Source: DASSUW01 sp963844405 (lineage in GTDB: Bacteria > Actinomycetota > Thermoleophilia > Solirubrobacterales > Solirubrobacteraceae). From it: DNA of 64,000 nt. Position 1 is the first letter of the stretch, and every line of letters begins with the position of its first letter. Under the pieces are notes generated by a model, which saw nothing but the letters and a program-made list of their open reading frames with translations, did no database searches and was not told where the DNA came from. The position numbers and the translations under genes are program-made. Positions 42,988 through 52,101 of this stretch are shown one piece after another. The DNA lies in NCBI GenBank assembly GCA_963844405.1, contig CAWJNZ010000012.1:620001-684000 (forward strand), given 5' to 3'.

Positions 42988-43968
42988 TTACGCCGCGCGG
43001 TAGATCGCGCGGAGCTCGTCGCGGTCGGGGGCGGGGGCGATCCGGCCGAGCTCCGAGCGGGCGGCGGCGGCCTCGACCGCTCGTTCGAGGACCTCGTCGT
43101 CGGTCGTGATCGCGCCGAGCCCCTCGATGCCGGCGCGGTCGCGCAGCCGCTCGGCCACCGACTCCAGCGTGGCGCCGATCGCCGCGTCGACGCGCTCGAG
43201 CAGCTCGGGCCGCCGGGCGCGCAGGGCCCGCACGGTGACCGGGAGCAGCGCGGCGTTGGCCTCGGCGTGGGCGAGCGACGCGGTGCGGACGGCGGTCTGG
43301 GCGAGCGCGTGATGCGGGCCTAGACCGCTCACGTCCACCGCCCAGCCCGCGAGCAGGGCGCCGAGCGCGACCTTCGGCCGATCGGGCTCGTCGCCGGACC
43401 ACCCCTCGACGAGCTGCACGATCGCCTCGTGCGCGACGGCGCGCCCGACCGGCGTGGCGCGGTCGCTGACGAGGCCGACCGTGGCGTGCCCGAGCGCGTT
43501 GGCGCTGCCCGCGGCGAGCGGGCCGGCAGGGAGCGAGGCGCTGAGCGCGGGGTCGTTGACGACGACGGCCGCGCGCACGCGCGGGGTGTCCGGCGGCACG
43601 CCGGTCGCGTGACGGTGCACTCCGGTCATCTCGGCGGCCGACACCGAGGTCGGGATGGCGACGACCTCGCGCGGCCCGTCGGCGGCGGCGAGCGCCTTCG
43701 CCACGTCGACGACGCGGCCGCCCCCCAACGCGACGAGCCGGTCGCCATGCACGTCCGGCCGCAACTCGGCCGCGACGACCTCGACGAGCCCGGAGGGGAC
43801 GTGCACCACGGCGGCGGCGCGCTCGACCACGCCCGGCGCGGACGCGGCCGCCCGTGGCGTGGTCAGCAGCGTGTAGCCGTCGCCGAGCAGGTCGGCGGCC
43901 GCCTCGACCGCTCCCTCGCCGAACACGATCGTCCGCGCCGCCTCGACGTGACGGAAGGGCGCGGTCAC
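42988..43968 (-). CDS. Maleylacetate reductase-like iron-type alcohol dehydrogenase
   Basis: A 326-residue NAD(P)H enzyme of the iron alcohol dehydrogenase superfamily, closest to maleylacetate reductases. The N-terminus (FRHVEAARTIVFGEGAVEAA) and the motifs VALGGGRVVDVAKALAAADG, VVAIPTSVSAAEMTGVHRHA and the metal/active-site helix SGLGPHHALAQTAV are in the family order. It is the last gene of a three-gene operon with a VOC dioxygenase and an esterase. Maleylacetate reductase makes 3-oxoadipate from maleylacetate, the product expected from hydroquinone ring cleavage. It is short (usual length about 350), but the core is complete. Confidence 0.8.
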   Translation of the reverse strand: MTAPFRHVEAARTIVFGEGAVEAAADLLGDGYTLLTTPRAAASAPGVVERAAAVVHVPSGLVEVVAAELRPDVHGDRLVALGGGRVVDVAKALAAADGPREVVAIPTSVSAAEMTGVHRHATGVPPDTPRVRAAVVVNDPALSASLPAGPLAAGSANALGHATVGLVSDRATPVGRAVAHEAIVQLVEGWSGDEPDRPKVALGALLAGWAVDVSGLGPHHALAQTAVRTASLAHAEANAALLPVTVRALRARRPELLERVDAAIGATLESVAERLRDRAGIEGLGAITTDDEVLERAVEAAAARSELGRIAPAPDRDELRAIYRAA

Positions 43969-43982
43969 GCCGCCTACGAACC

Positions 43983-44650
43983 TCAGCTCCCGGGCACGGC
44001 GCCCGCGGGCGCGAGCGTGCGCCCGAGCCAGGTGACCGCCGCCGGGAGGTGCGCGGGGTCGATGTGGTGGCCGGCGTCGGACTCGTGGTAGTCGACGTCC
44101 AGGCCGCCGGCCTCGAGCAGCGTCACGCGCCTGCCGAGCGAAGCTCGACGTCCATGATCGGATCCCGACGGCCGTGGGCGACGAACGCCCGTGTCGCGGT
44201 CCGGCTCGCGAGCTCGGGCTGCCAGCCCTCCACGGTCGGGACGAAGCCGGAGAAGGCGAGGATGCCGGCCGGCGCCGGGCGGTCGCCGGCCAGGCCGAGC
44301 GCGTAGCTCATGACCGAGCCCATCGAGAACCCGCCGAACACGGTGCGGTCCGGCGCGACGCCGGTGCGCTCCCACAGCTCGTCGTGGAAGCCGGCGAGCT
44401 TGGCGTAGGCGCTGTGGAAGGTGTCGGGGTCCGGGTAGCCGACGCGCGGCACCACGTACCAGTGGTTGCCCGGCCAGCCGGGGAGCTTGAGGGGCGCCCG
44501 CGGCGTGACGACGTGCAGCCGGCGCTGGGGGTCGAGCGTGTCGGCGAGGCCGAGCAGGTCGTGCTCGTCGGCGCCGCGGCCGTGGTGGAGGACGAGCAGG
44601 CCCGTCGGGTCGCCGGCGGCCGGCCGCTCGCGGTAGACGAGGGCGCTCAT
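43983..44650 (-). CDS. Phospholipase/carboxylesterase-family hydrolase (one frame break), MhqD-like
   Basis: Reconstructed alpha/beta hydrolase of about 222 residues from the ATG at 44650. The oxyanion/N-terminal motif is LVLHHGRGADEHDLLGLA, the nucleophile elbow is TVFGGFSMGSVMSYALGLAG (Ser in G-F-S-M-G), the Asp is in AFVAHGRRDPIMDVE, and the catalytic His is in YHESDAGHHIDP after the frame change near 44140. All three catalytic residues remain. In Bacillus mhq operons an esterase of this type accompanies a hydroquinone dioxygenase; that comparison sets the inferred role. It lies between the dioxygenase and the maleylacetate-reductase-like gene. Confidence 0.75.
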
Positions 44651-44651
44651 G

Positions 44652-45577
44652 CTAGCCGCACGCGCTCGCCGCGGGTTGGTCAGCGGCGTGAGCATCCGCT
44701 CGAGCACGGGGCGCAGGTGCTCGTGCTGCTTCGGCAGGCGCAGCTCCTCGCCGAGGTGGTCGGGCGTCCTCGTCGACGGCGAAGCCGGGCGAGGTCGTGG
44801 CGATCTCGAACAGGACGCCCTGCGGCTGGCGGAAGTAGATCGAGTGGAAGTAGTCGCGGTCGATGACCGGCGTGACGCGCATGCCGGCCTGGGCGGCGCG
44901 CTGCTGCCAGGCGACGTGGTCCTCGTCGCGCGAGTGCCAGGCGATGTGGTGCACGGTGCCGGCGCCCTGCCGGCCGCGCTGCGTGGGCTCGTCGTAGCCC
45001 CAGTGGAAGTGGCGCTCGTCGCCGTCGAGGCGGTACTCGCCGTCGCCGAGCTCGGTGAAGCCGAGCGTGGCGGTCAGCAGGTCGCGGTCGGCGTCGAGCT
45101 CCGCGGCCGGCGTAGGCGCGGGCGCCCTCGACGCCGAGGATCGCGTGCTCGGCCGGCACCTCGGGGTGCTCGGCGCGCAGCGGCGGGTTGCCGTCGTCGG
45201 CGACGACGAGCTCGAAGCGCCAGGCCGTCGTAGTCCTCGAAGCGCAGCGAGCGCTCGCCGCGCTCGGCGGCGTAGCCCTTGGCGGCGAGGCGGTCGGCCC
45301 AGAAGTCCAGCGACGCCTCGGACGCGACGCCGAGCTGGATCGTGTGGATCATGCCCGCGCCGGCGCGGCCCTGCGGCGCGCCCGCGAACTCGAACCACGT
45401 GAGGATCGAGCCGGGGGAGCCCTGCTCGTCGCCGAAGTAGAGGTGGTAGGCCTCCGGCGCGTCGAAGTTGACGGTCTTCTTGACCAGCCGCAGGCCGAGG
45501 ACGTCGGCGTAGAACTCGACGTTCCTGGGCGCGTCGCCGGTGATCATCGTGAGGTGGTGCATGCCTTCGAGCTTCAT
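44652..45577 (-). CDS. VOC-family ring-cleaving dioxygenase (three frame breaks), MhqO/LinE-like
   Basis: Reconstructed vicinal-oxygen-chelate dioxygenase of about 308 residues. The ATG at 45577 has GGAGG upstream. The first module has KLEGMHHLTMITGDAPRNVE (metal His) and KKTVNFDAPEAYHLYFGDEQ. The frame then shifts near 45225 and 45115. The second module has TVHHIAWHSRDEDHVAWQQR (metal His) and QPQGVLFEIATTSPGF (metal Glu). Near 44770 the frame changes again to give LGEELRLPKQHEHL. In that last frame there is no stop before the esterase ATG, so either another break hides the TAG at 44652 or the two proteins are joined. Members of this family cleave hydroquinones. Confidence 0.75.
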
Positions 45578-45619
45578 CAGAGCCTCCGTGGGGAAACTAG
45601 CTGCCGCTCATCCTAGCAT

Positions 45620-45639
45620 GTAATTGCGCGTGCAACTAC
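45620..45639. promoter_or_regulatory. MarR-type palindromic operator upstream of the dioxygenase operon
   Basis: GTAATTGC-GCGT-GCAACTAC has eight-base arms with one mismatch, 43 bases upstream of the dioxygenase ATG. TTGC-N4-GCAA palindromes are typical of MarR-family sites that control quinone- and electrophile-responsive dioxygenases. No marR gene lies beside it, so the regulator would be encoded elsewhere. Confidence 0.6.
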
Positions 45640-45653
45640 TCTGCCCGCGCGAG

Positions 45654-45684
45654 GGCCCCGGCACGGACAAGCCGCGCCGGGGCC
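45654..45684 (-). terminator. GC-rich hairpin terminator after the PRC-barrel gene
   Basis: GGCCCCGGC, 13-base loop, GCCGGGGCC: a nine-pair perfect stem between the PRC-barrel stop and the dioxygenase operator. It would insulate the dioxygenase operon from upstream transcription. The same stem recurs at 55474-55505. Confidence 0.7.
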
Positions 45685-45712
45685 GCTCCACCTTTCACGT
45701 GCTGGCGGGGGG

Positions 45713-46504
45713 CTAGCGCCGCCGATCGGCGGAGTCGTCGACCTCGATGTGCTCCTTGCGCACCGTGTCGGACACCTCGCGCTCGTCGGTCTGGACGTCC
45801 TTGTCGAGCCGGACGCGCTCCTTGGGGACGGCGCGCTTCTCAGCCACCGGCTCCTCCTCGTGGAGCACGACCTCGTGCTCCTCCTCCGAGATCGCCGGGC
45901 CGTCCATGGCTTCGTCGACGTTCGTGTCGGTGATCGGCTCGCGCTCGAGGCGGACCTCCTCGCGCTTGACGGGCACGGTCTGCGTGACCTCGTCCTCGAC
46001 CACGACCTTGCGCAGGCGCACGCGGCCGGTCTCGCGCTCGGCCGTGCCGACGCGCAGCTCCTCCTCGGAGCGGGTCATGGCGTCGTCGGTGGTCGGGCCG
46101 CTCACGTCGTGGCCGACGGGGTCCTCGCCGCGGGCCTCGGTCGTCCCGGCGTCGCCCTCCGGCAGGCCGGAGCCCGAGCGCGCCTCCGAGTACTCGAGGC
46201 CGTAATGGCGGTAGAGCTCCGCCTCCTCGCGCTCGGAGAGCCGCCCGTCGGGGTCGATGCTCGGCGCGTCCTTGACGGTGGCCTTGTCGAACGGGACGCC
46301 GACCCCTTCGTCGGAGGGGTTCATGTCCCGGATGGGCACGAACGTCTGCTTCGTCCCGAAGAGCCCCGTGGTGACGACCGCCCACTCGGGCTGCTGGGTC
46401 TCGGTGTCGAGGTAGATCTCCTCGATCGTGCCGATCTTCTCGCCGTCGCTGCCGCGGAGCTCCTGGCCGCGGAGCGAGAGAACGTCCTGATGCGTCTGTG
46501 TCAT
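45713..46504 (-). CDS. PRC-barrel and DUF2382 (YsnF/AvaK-like) stress protein
   Basis: A 263-residue protein. The PRC-barrel is at residues 5-90 (LRGQELRGSDGEKIGTIEEI; PEWAVVTTGLFGTKQTFVPI). The DUF2382 region (about 150-260) has the family pattern of Glu/Arg-rich strands, such as LRKVVVEDEVTQTVPVKREE and VRLEREPITDTNVDEAMDG. Such proteins are common in stress- and desiccation-tolerant actinobacteria; the molecular role is unknown. It lies 69 bp downstream of the MscS-like gene and is probably in the same transcript. Confidence 0.82.
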   Translation of the reverse strand: MTQTHQDVLSLRGQELRGSDGEKIGTIEEIYLDTETQQPEWAVVTTGLFGTKQTFVPIRDMNPSDEGVGVPFDKATVKDAPSIDPDGRLSEREEAELYRHYGLEYSEARSGSGLPEGDAGTTEARGEDPVGHDVSGPTTDDAMTRSEEELRVGTAERETGRVRLRKVVVEDEVTQTVPVKREEVRLEREPITDTNVDEAMDGPAISEEEHEVVLHEEEPVAEKRAVPKERVRLDKDVQTDEREVSDTVRKEHIEVDDSADRRR

Positions 46505-46573
46505 GTGGAATGACCTCCTAGTAACCGACTCGGTGGATCTTGCGGTGGTAGTGGTGCCGGCCAGTCGATCCGC

Positions 46574-47392
46574 TTACTGGCGCACGTCCGTCCGCACCGC
46601 CGCGTCCTGCTGGGCGGTGCCGTTGCCGGTGCGGGCCTCTGCCTCGCGCTTGAAGCGCCGGGCGTCGTCCTCGGCGCGGTTCTTGCCGACCTCCATGTCG
46701 CGGCGGACCTGCCCGCGCTGCTCGCGGCCGGTCTCGTAGGCGTCGGCGAGCATGCGGTGGGCGATGTCGCGGCCGCCGAGCCCGAAGGCGAGCGCCATCG
46801 CCAGCGCGGCGGCGCCGAGCAGCGCGGCGTAGGTGATCGTCACGATCTCCGGCGCGATCTGCAGCTGGTTGAGGATCATGAACGTCGCGATCGCCATCAC
46901 CAGCACGGGGACGACCGAGCCGACGACCTTGCCGGTCGGCGTGTCGCCCATCGTGCGGGCCACGAGGCCGCCGATGGCGGCGGCGATGGCGCCCGCGACC
47001 ACGAAGATCAGCACCGCGGCGATGACGTTCGGCAGGTACGCGCCGATGGCGGCGACGAAGTTGTCCAGCGCCTCGATCCCCAACTGCGAGACGGCGATGG
47101 CCAGCGCGCCGAGGAAGATGAACCAGTAGGCGAGCGTGCCGATCACGCGCGAAGGACTCGTGTCCGGCGCGACGCGATCGACGTATCGACCGGTGGTCCC
47201 GCTGTGCAGCGCCCGGTCGAGGCCGACCTTCGCCAGCGCCTTCGTCACGACCGTGCGCACGATGCGGGCCACGATCCAGCCGATCGCGAGCACGATGAGG
47301 AAGCCGAGCAGCCGCGGGATGAAGGCGAAGAAGCTGTCGAGACCCTGCTGAACGGAGTCGCCGACCCGCACAGCCGCGAATGAGGCTGTCAT
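46574..47392 (-). CDS. Small-conductance mechanosensitive channel-like (conserved TM helix) protein
   Basis: A 272-residue membrane protein. Four or five hydrophobic segments are seen, with the repeated conserved-TM-helix pattern of CmpX/MscS-like proteins: FIPRLLGFLIVLAIGWIVAR, FVAAIGAYLPNVIAAVLIFV and AALAMALAFGLGGRDIAHRM. A charged cytosolic tail rich in Arg and Glu follows. It lacks the full MscS beta domain. It is transcribed with the PRC/DUF2382 gene, a combination that fits osmotic or envelope stress. Confidence 0.78.
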   Translation of the reverse strand: MTASFAAVRVGDSVQQGLDSFFAFIPRLLGFLIVLAIGWIVARIVRTVVTKALAKVGLDRALHSGTTGRYVDRVAPDTSPSRVIGTLAYWFIFLGALAIAVSQLGIEALDNFVAAIGAYLPNVIAAVLIFVVAGAIAAAIGGLVARTMGDTPTGKVVGSVVPVLVMAIATFMILNQLQIAPEIVTITYAALLGAAALAMALAFGLGGRDIAHRMLADAYETGREQRGQVRRDMEVGKNRAEDDARRFKREAEARTGNGTAQQDAAVRTDVRQ

Positions 47393-47567
47393 GAGATGTC
47401 CTCCCTTGGAAGCGGTTCGCGGTCGCCGCTCTCGTACCGGGCGACCGCCGTCGCCCGGACTGTTCCCGGCCGCTGACGCAGCCGAAAACGCACGCGCGTT
47501 CTCGCGTCGGACTCATGACCTGGGCGATGGCGTAAGCGATACCGCTCCCGTGACTACACTCCGCGCC

Positions 47568-48326
47568 ATGCCAATGCGAGCCACGACGGTGCGGTTCGAC
47601 GACGCGCTCTGGAACCTCGTCGAGCGCGAGGCGAACCGCGAGGGCGTCAGCGCGGCGCAGTACGTCCGCGACGCCACGATCCTCCGTACCGCCTACGCGA
47701 TGGGCCGGCGCGGCGACCCCGACTTCGAGCGCGCGATCGACCGGGCGGCGGGCCGTGAGGAGACGCCGGAAGCGGGGTCGGCCGACGGGACGGCGCGACG
47801 CCAGGCGCTGCTCGACGCGGCTGCGGCCGTCCAGGACGGCGGGCGGCTCGAGGCCCTGGAGGCGACGGGCCTGCTCGACTCCGACGTCTCACCGTCCTTC
47901 GACCGGCTGGCCCGGCTCGCCGCCCACGTGCTGCACGCGCCCGTCGCGCTCGTCTCGCTCGTCGACTCCGACCGCCAGTTCTTCAAGAGCTGCCTCGGAC
48001 TGCCGGAGCCCTGGGCCACCACGCGCGGCTCGCCGCTGACGCATTCGTTCTGCCAGCACGCGGTGGCCAGCCGCGAGCCGCTGCTGGTCAGCGACGCGCG
48101 CGAGCATCCCGTCCTGGGCGACAACCTCGCCATCCGGGACATGGGCGTCATCGCCTACGCCGGCATCCCCCTGATCGACGATGCCGGCCATGCGCTCGGG
48201 ACGCTCTGCGTGATCGACAGCCAGCCGCGCCACTGGACGAGCCACCAGGTCCAGCTCCTGAGCGACATCGCCGCCTCCGTGGTGACGGAGATCTCGCTCG
48301 CGCAGGCGGCGGCCCGCGAGTCCTGA
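47568..48326 (+). CDS. Ribbon-helix-helix protein fused to a GAF domain
   Basis: A 252-residue protein from the ATG at 47568 (47574 is an alternative). The N-terminal 45 residues read ATTVRFDDALWNLVEREANR and GVSAAQYVRDATI, a CopG/Arc-type ribbon-helix-helix DNA-binding pattern. The C-terminal 165 residues form a GAF domain of the type found in histidine kinases (VSLVDSDRQFFKSCLGLPEP, SFCQHAVASREPLLVSDARE, AYAGIPLIDDAGHALGTLCV). The fusion suggests a transcription factor that senses a small molecule or redox state directly. It is divergent from the MscS/PRC pair, 175 bp away. Confidence 0.78.
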   Translation: MPMRATTVRFDDALWNLVEREANREGVSAAQYVRDATILRTAYAMGRRGDPDFERAIDRAAGREETPEAGSADGTARRQALLDAAAAVQDGGRLEALEATGLLDSDVSPSFDRLARLAAHVLHAPVALVSLVDSDRQFFKSCLGLPEPWATTRGSPLTHSFCQHAVASREPLLVSDAREHPVLGDNLAIRDMGVIAYAGIPLIDDAGHALGTLCVIDSQPRHWTSHQVQLLSDIAASVVTEISLAQAAARES

Positions 48327-48337
48327 CGCGGGTCGGG

Positions 48338-49552
48338 CTAGTGGCCGGCGCCGGCCTCGGGCGCGTGCGGGGTCTTCAGCACGCCGAGCGAGCCCTTGAC
48401 CATGTCGCCGAAGGCGTGGTTGACGAAGGGGTAGCCGCCTTCCTCGTCGAGCGTGAACTCGACCCAGCCGCCCTGGGACGGGGCGAGATTGATCGTCTGG
48501 GCGTCGTGACCGACCGTGCCCTCGACGACGGTGCGGTCGAACACCGTCCCGATGACGTGGAAGGCGCTCCAGACGCTCGGGCCGGCGTTGAGGACGTACA
48601 TGCGGACCTTCTCGCCGACCTTCACGGGGATCGGCTCGGCCTTGTACTGGTTGGCGTAGCCGTTGAAGGCGATCACGTCGGGCTTCTTGGCTGCCATCTT
48701 GGTCATGTCGGCGTCACCGCCGGGCTCGCCGATGTAGTACTCCTGCTGGGTGATCCACAGCTCCTTGTCGACCGGCGCGAGGTCCTTGGGCTTGACGACG
48801 AACATGCCGACCATGCCGGCGCCCGTGTGCATGAGGACCGGCTGGGTGGCGCAGTGGTACATGAAGACGCCGGGGTGCTTGGCGACGAAGCGGTAGTGCA
48901 TCGACTTGCCGGGAGCCAGGTCGCTGTAGTGCATGCCGGGGTTGACCTCGGCGGAGTGGAAGTCGAGCGAGTGCGGCAGGTCGACCTTCATGCTCGCGTC
49001 GGTGCCGTTGACGAGCGTGAAGTCGACGGTGTCGCCCTCGTTGACGACCATCGGGGCGGACACGCCGGTGCCGCGGTGGTACGTGCCGTTCACGGCGAAG
49101 CTCCAGACCTCGGTCGGGGCCAGGTCCTTGCTGACCTGCGTGACGTGTTGGAAGACGTCGACCTTGAACGTCTTGACCGGGCCGGCGGGGACGGGCGGCA
49201 GCGCCGGGTCCACGCGCTCGAACTTCTCGAAGGCGACGCCCTTGGCGTCGGCGGCGGTCGGCGCCGCCGCCGCCGTCTCGGTCGCCTGATCCGTGTGCGC
49301 CGCAACCGGGGCGGCCGCGACGGGCTGCGCGTCGCCGCCGCCCGCGGCCAGCGCCACGACGGCGACGACCACCGCGATCAGCGCGACGAGGCCGACCAGG
49401 CCGATGCCGACGTAGATCCACGCGCGGCGGTCGGCTTCGACGTCGACCGAGCGCTCGGCACCCGCAACGTCGAGGCCCTCGGCGGCGGCGTAGTCGATCG
49501 CCGGCATCGGGTCGGTGGCACTGCTGTCGGAGTCTGGGATGAGAGTGGACAT
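48338..49552 (-). CDS. nirK: Copper-containing nitrite reductase (AniA/class II type), membrane anchored
   Basis: A 404-residue two-domain cupredoxin that would reduce nitrite to NO. An N-terminal membrane helix (about residues 47-70) anchors it, with the enzyme outside. Type 1 copper ligands are visible in LPHSLDFHSAEVNPG and in YHCATQPVLMHTGAGMVGMF (Cys, His, Met). The type 2 ligands are the His in DFH, the His before that Cys, and the His in VNHAFGDMV. The catalytic Asp (SLDFH) and His (SAFHVIGTVFDR) are both there. GTG 49558 is an alternative start. An Ala-rich linker of about 40 residues separates anchor and enzyme. Confidence 0.85.
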   Translation of the reverse strand: MSTLIPDSDSSATDPMPAIDYAAAEGLDVAGAERSVDVEADRRAWIYVGIGLVGLVALIAVVVAVVALAAGGGDAQPVAAAPVAAHTDQATETAAAAPTAADAKGVAFEKFERVDPALPPVPAGPVKTFKVDVFQHVTQVSKDLAPTEVWSFAVNGTYHRGTGVSAPMVVNEGDTVDFTLVNGTDASMKVDLPHSLDFHSAEVNPGMHYSDLAPGKSMHYRFVAKHPGVFMYHCATQPVLMHTGAGMVGMFVVKPKDLAPVDKELWITQQEYYIGEPGGDADMTKMAAKKPDVIAFNGYANQYKAEPIPVKVGEKVRMYVLNAGPSVWSAFHVIGTVFDRTVVEGTVGHDAQTINLAPSQGGWVEFTLDEEGGYPFVNHAFGDMVKGSLGVLKTPHAPEAGAGH

Positions 49553-49632
49553 GACCACATCGTCGGCGGAGCGAGGGCGCGGGTCCTCAGGAGTCCCGTG
49601 CAGACTTCACGCGGCGTTCCCCGCCTGCGAGC

Positions 49633-50907
49633 TCAGTAGTTGGCCGCGACGCGTGTCGCGTACGGAAGGCGCACACGGATGTGTGTGCGGCCGCCGGGCC
49701 GCGGCTCGGCTCGCAGCGAGCCGTCCAGCAGGCTCGCGCGAGCCCGTGCCGCCGCGAGCGGCTCGCCGGCGCTCAGCAGCTGGACGTCGAGGTCGACGTG
49801 GAGACGCGAGCCGGACGCGCGGAGGCTCACGGTCGCCGGCGTCAGCGGTGACGCGGCATCGAGCGTGTGCTCGACCAGCCGGTAGACGCCGGTGCGAAGG
49901 GCCTCCGGCAACGGCTCCGGCAGCTCGTCGGCCACCACGACGACCTCCCGGCCGCCGTCACGCGCGAGCGCCTCGAGCGCGGACACGAGACCGAGCTCGG
50001 CCAGCGACGACGGCCGCAGCTCGCCGGCGATGTCGCGAACCTCCTGCAGGACGCCGCTGACCTGGCCGTGCAGCTCGTCGAACGAGTCGCGGCCCTGCGC
50101 TCCGGCCTCGCGGCGCAGCATGCGCAGCCCGAGTAGGACGGCGGCCAGCGTCTGCGCGAGCTGCTCGTGAAGGGTGTCGGCCACGCGACGGCGGTCGTCC
50201 TCCTGCGCGTCGAGCAGCCGGCCGAGGCCCGAGCGCTGCTCGCGCAGCTCGGCCTCGAGCCTCGCGGCCTCGCGCTCGCGGCTCAGGAGCCGCTGGTTGT
50301 CGGCGGCGAGGCCGGCCTGGAGGGCCAGGAGCTCGAGGGCGACGCGGTCCTCGTCCTCGAGGCCGGCGTCGTGCACGACGGTGATCCTGCCCAGGAGCGC
50401 GCCGTGCGCCACGATCTGCGTGACCGTGCTGCGGCCCTGCGCGCGGCCCGCGACGGCGGTCGGGTGGCCGTCGAGCTCCACGACGACGCCGACGACGCGT
50501 GGCGTGCGCATTGCCGCGGCGGCGACGGCCTCCGCCGGCGGCTCGCGCGCGCCCAGCTCGGCGAGCACCAGCCCGGAGTCGAGCAGGCGCTGCTCACGGC
50601 CGTGCGCCGCGCGCATGCGATCGCTGAACCGGCCGGCGATCGCGCCCGCGGCGACGAGGACGGGGCCGTGCGTCGCGATCGCGACCGGGTCGCCGGCGAT
50701 CACGAGAGCCACCGCCAGCCCCGCGGCGACCAGGCCGCCCGCGAGGCCGAGCTCGAGGGCGACGAGCGTGACGGGAAGCAGGTAGAGGACCGCGAGGACA
50801 GGGTCGTCGGCGACCGCGACCGCGACGAAGGCGGTCGCCGCGGTGGCGAGGACCACCGGGCGACGCTCCGGCCAGCGGCGGGTCAGCAGGATCGAGTCCA
50901 GCGCCAT
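49633..50907 (-). CDS. NarL-type sensor histidine kinase (HisKA_3) with degenerate ATPase domain
   Basis: A 424-residue protein from the ATG at 50907. Three or four N-terminal hydrophobic segments (VVLATAATAFVAVAVADDPV; VAAGLAVALVIAGDPVAIAT) precede a GAF-like region and a coiled coil. The HisKA_3 dimerisation helix contains the phospho-acceptor His in DRRRVADTLHEQLAQTLAAV. The C-terminal ATPase part is short and lacks a clear N box, though GGRTHIRVRLPY resembles the end of the G2 region. No response regulator is next to it. It may rely on a distant regulator or be an inactive partner. Confidence 0.7.
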   Translation of the reverse strand: MALDSILLTRRWPERRPVVLATAATAFVAVAVADDPVLAVLYLLPVTLVALELGLAGGLVAAGLAVALVIAGDPVAIATHGPVLVAAGAIAGRFSDRMRAAHGREQRLLDSGLVLAELGAREPPAEAVAAAAMRTPRVVGVVVELDGHPTAVAGRAQGRSTVTQIVAHGALLGRITVVHDAGLEDEDRVALELLALQAGLAADNQRLLSREREAARLEAELREQRSGLGRLLDAQEDDRRRVADTLHEQLAQTLAAVLLGLRMLRREAGAQGRDSFDELHGQVSGVLQEVRDIAGELRPSSLAELGLVSALEALARDGGREVVVVADELPEPLPEALRTGVYRLVEHTLDAASPLTPATVSLRASGSRLHVDLDVQLLSAGEPLAAARARASLLDGSLRAEPRPGGRTHIRVRLPYATRVAANY

Positions 50908-50985
50908 TGCCACAGCATCGGCTCGGACTGGCCGCGACGGATCCGTAGGAACCCGCAAGCTGCCCGCGGCGCGCCACGGATGCTG

Positions 50986-52097
<1,112 letters not shown>

Positions 52098-52101
<4 letters not shown>

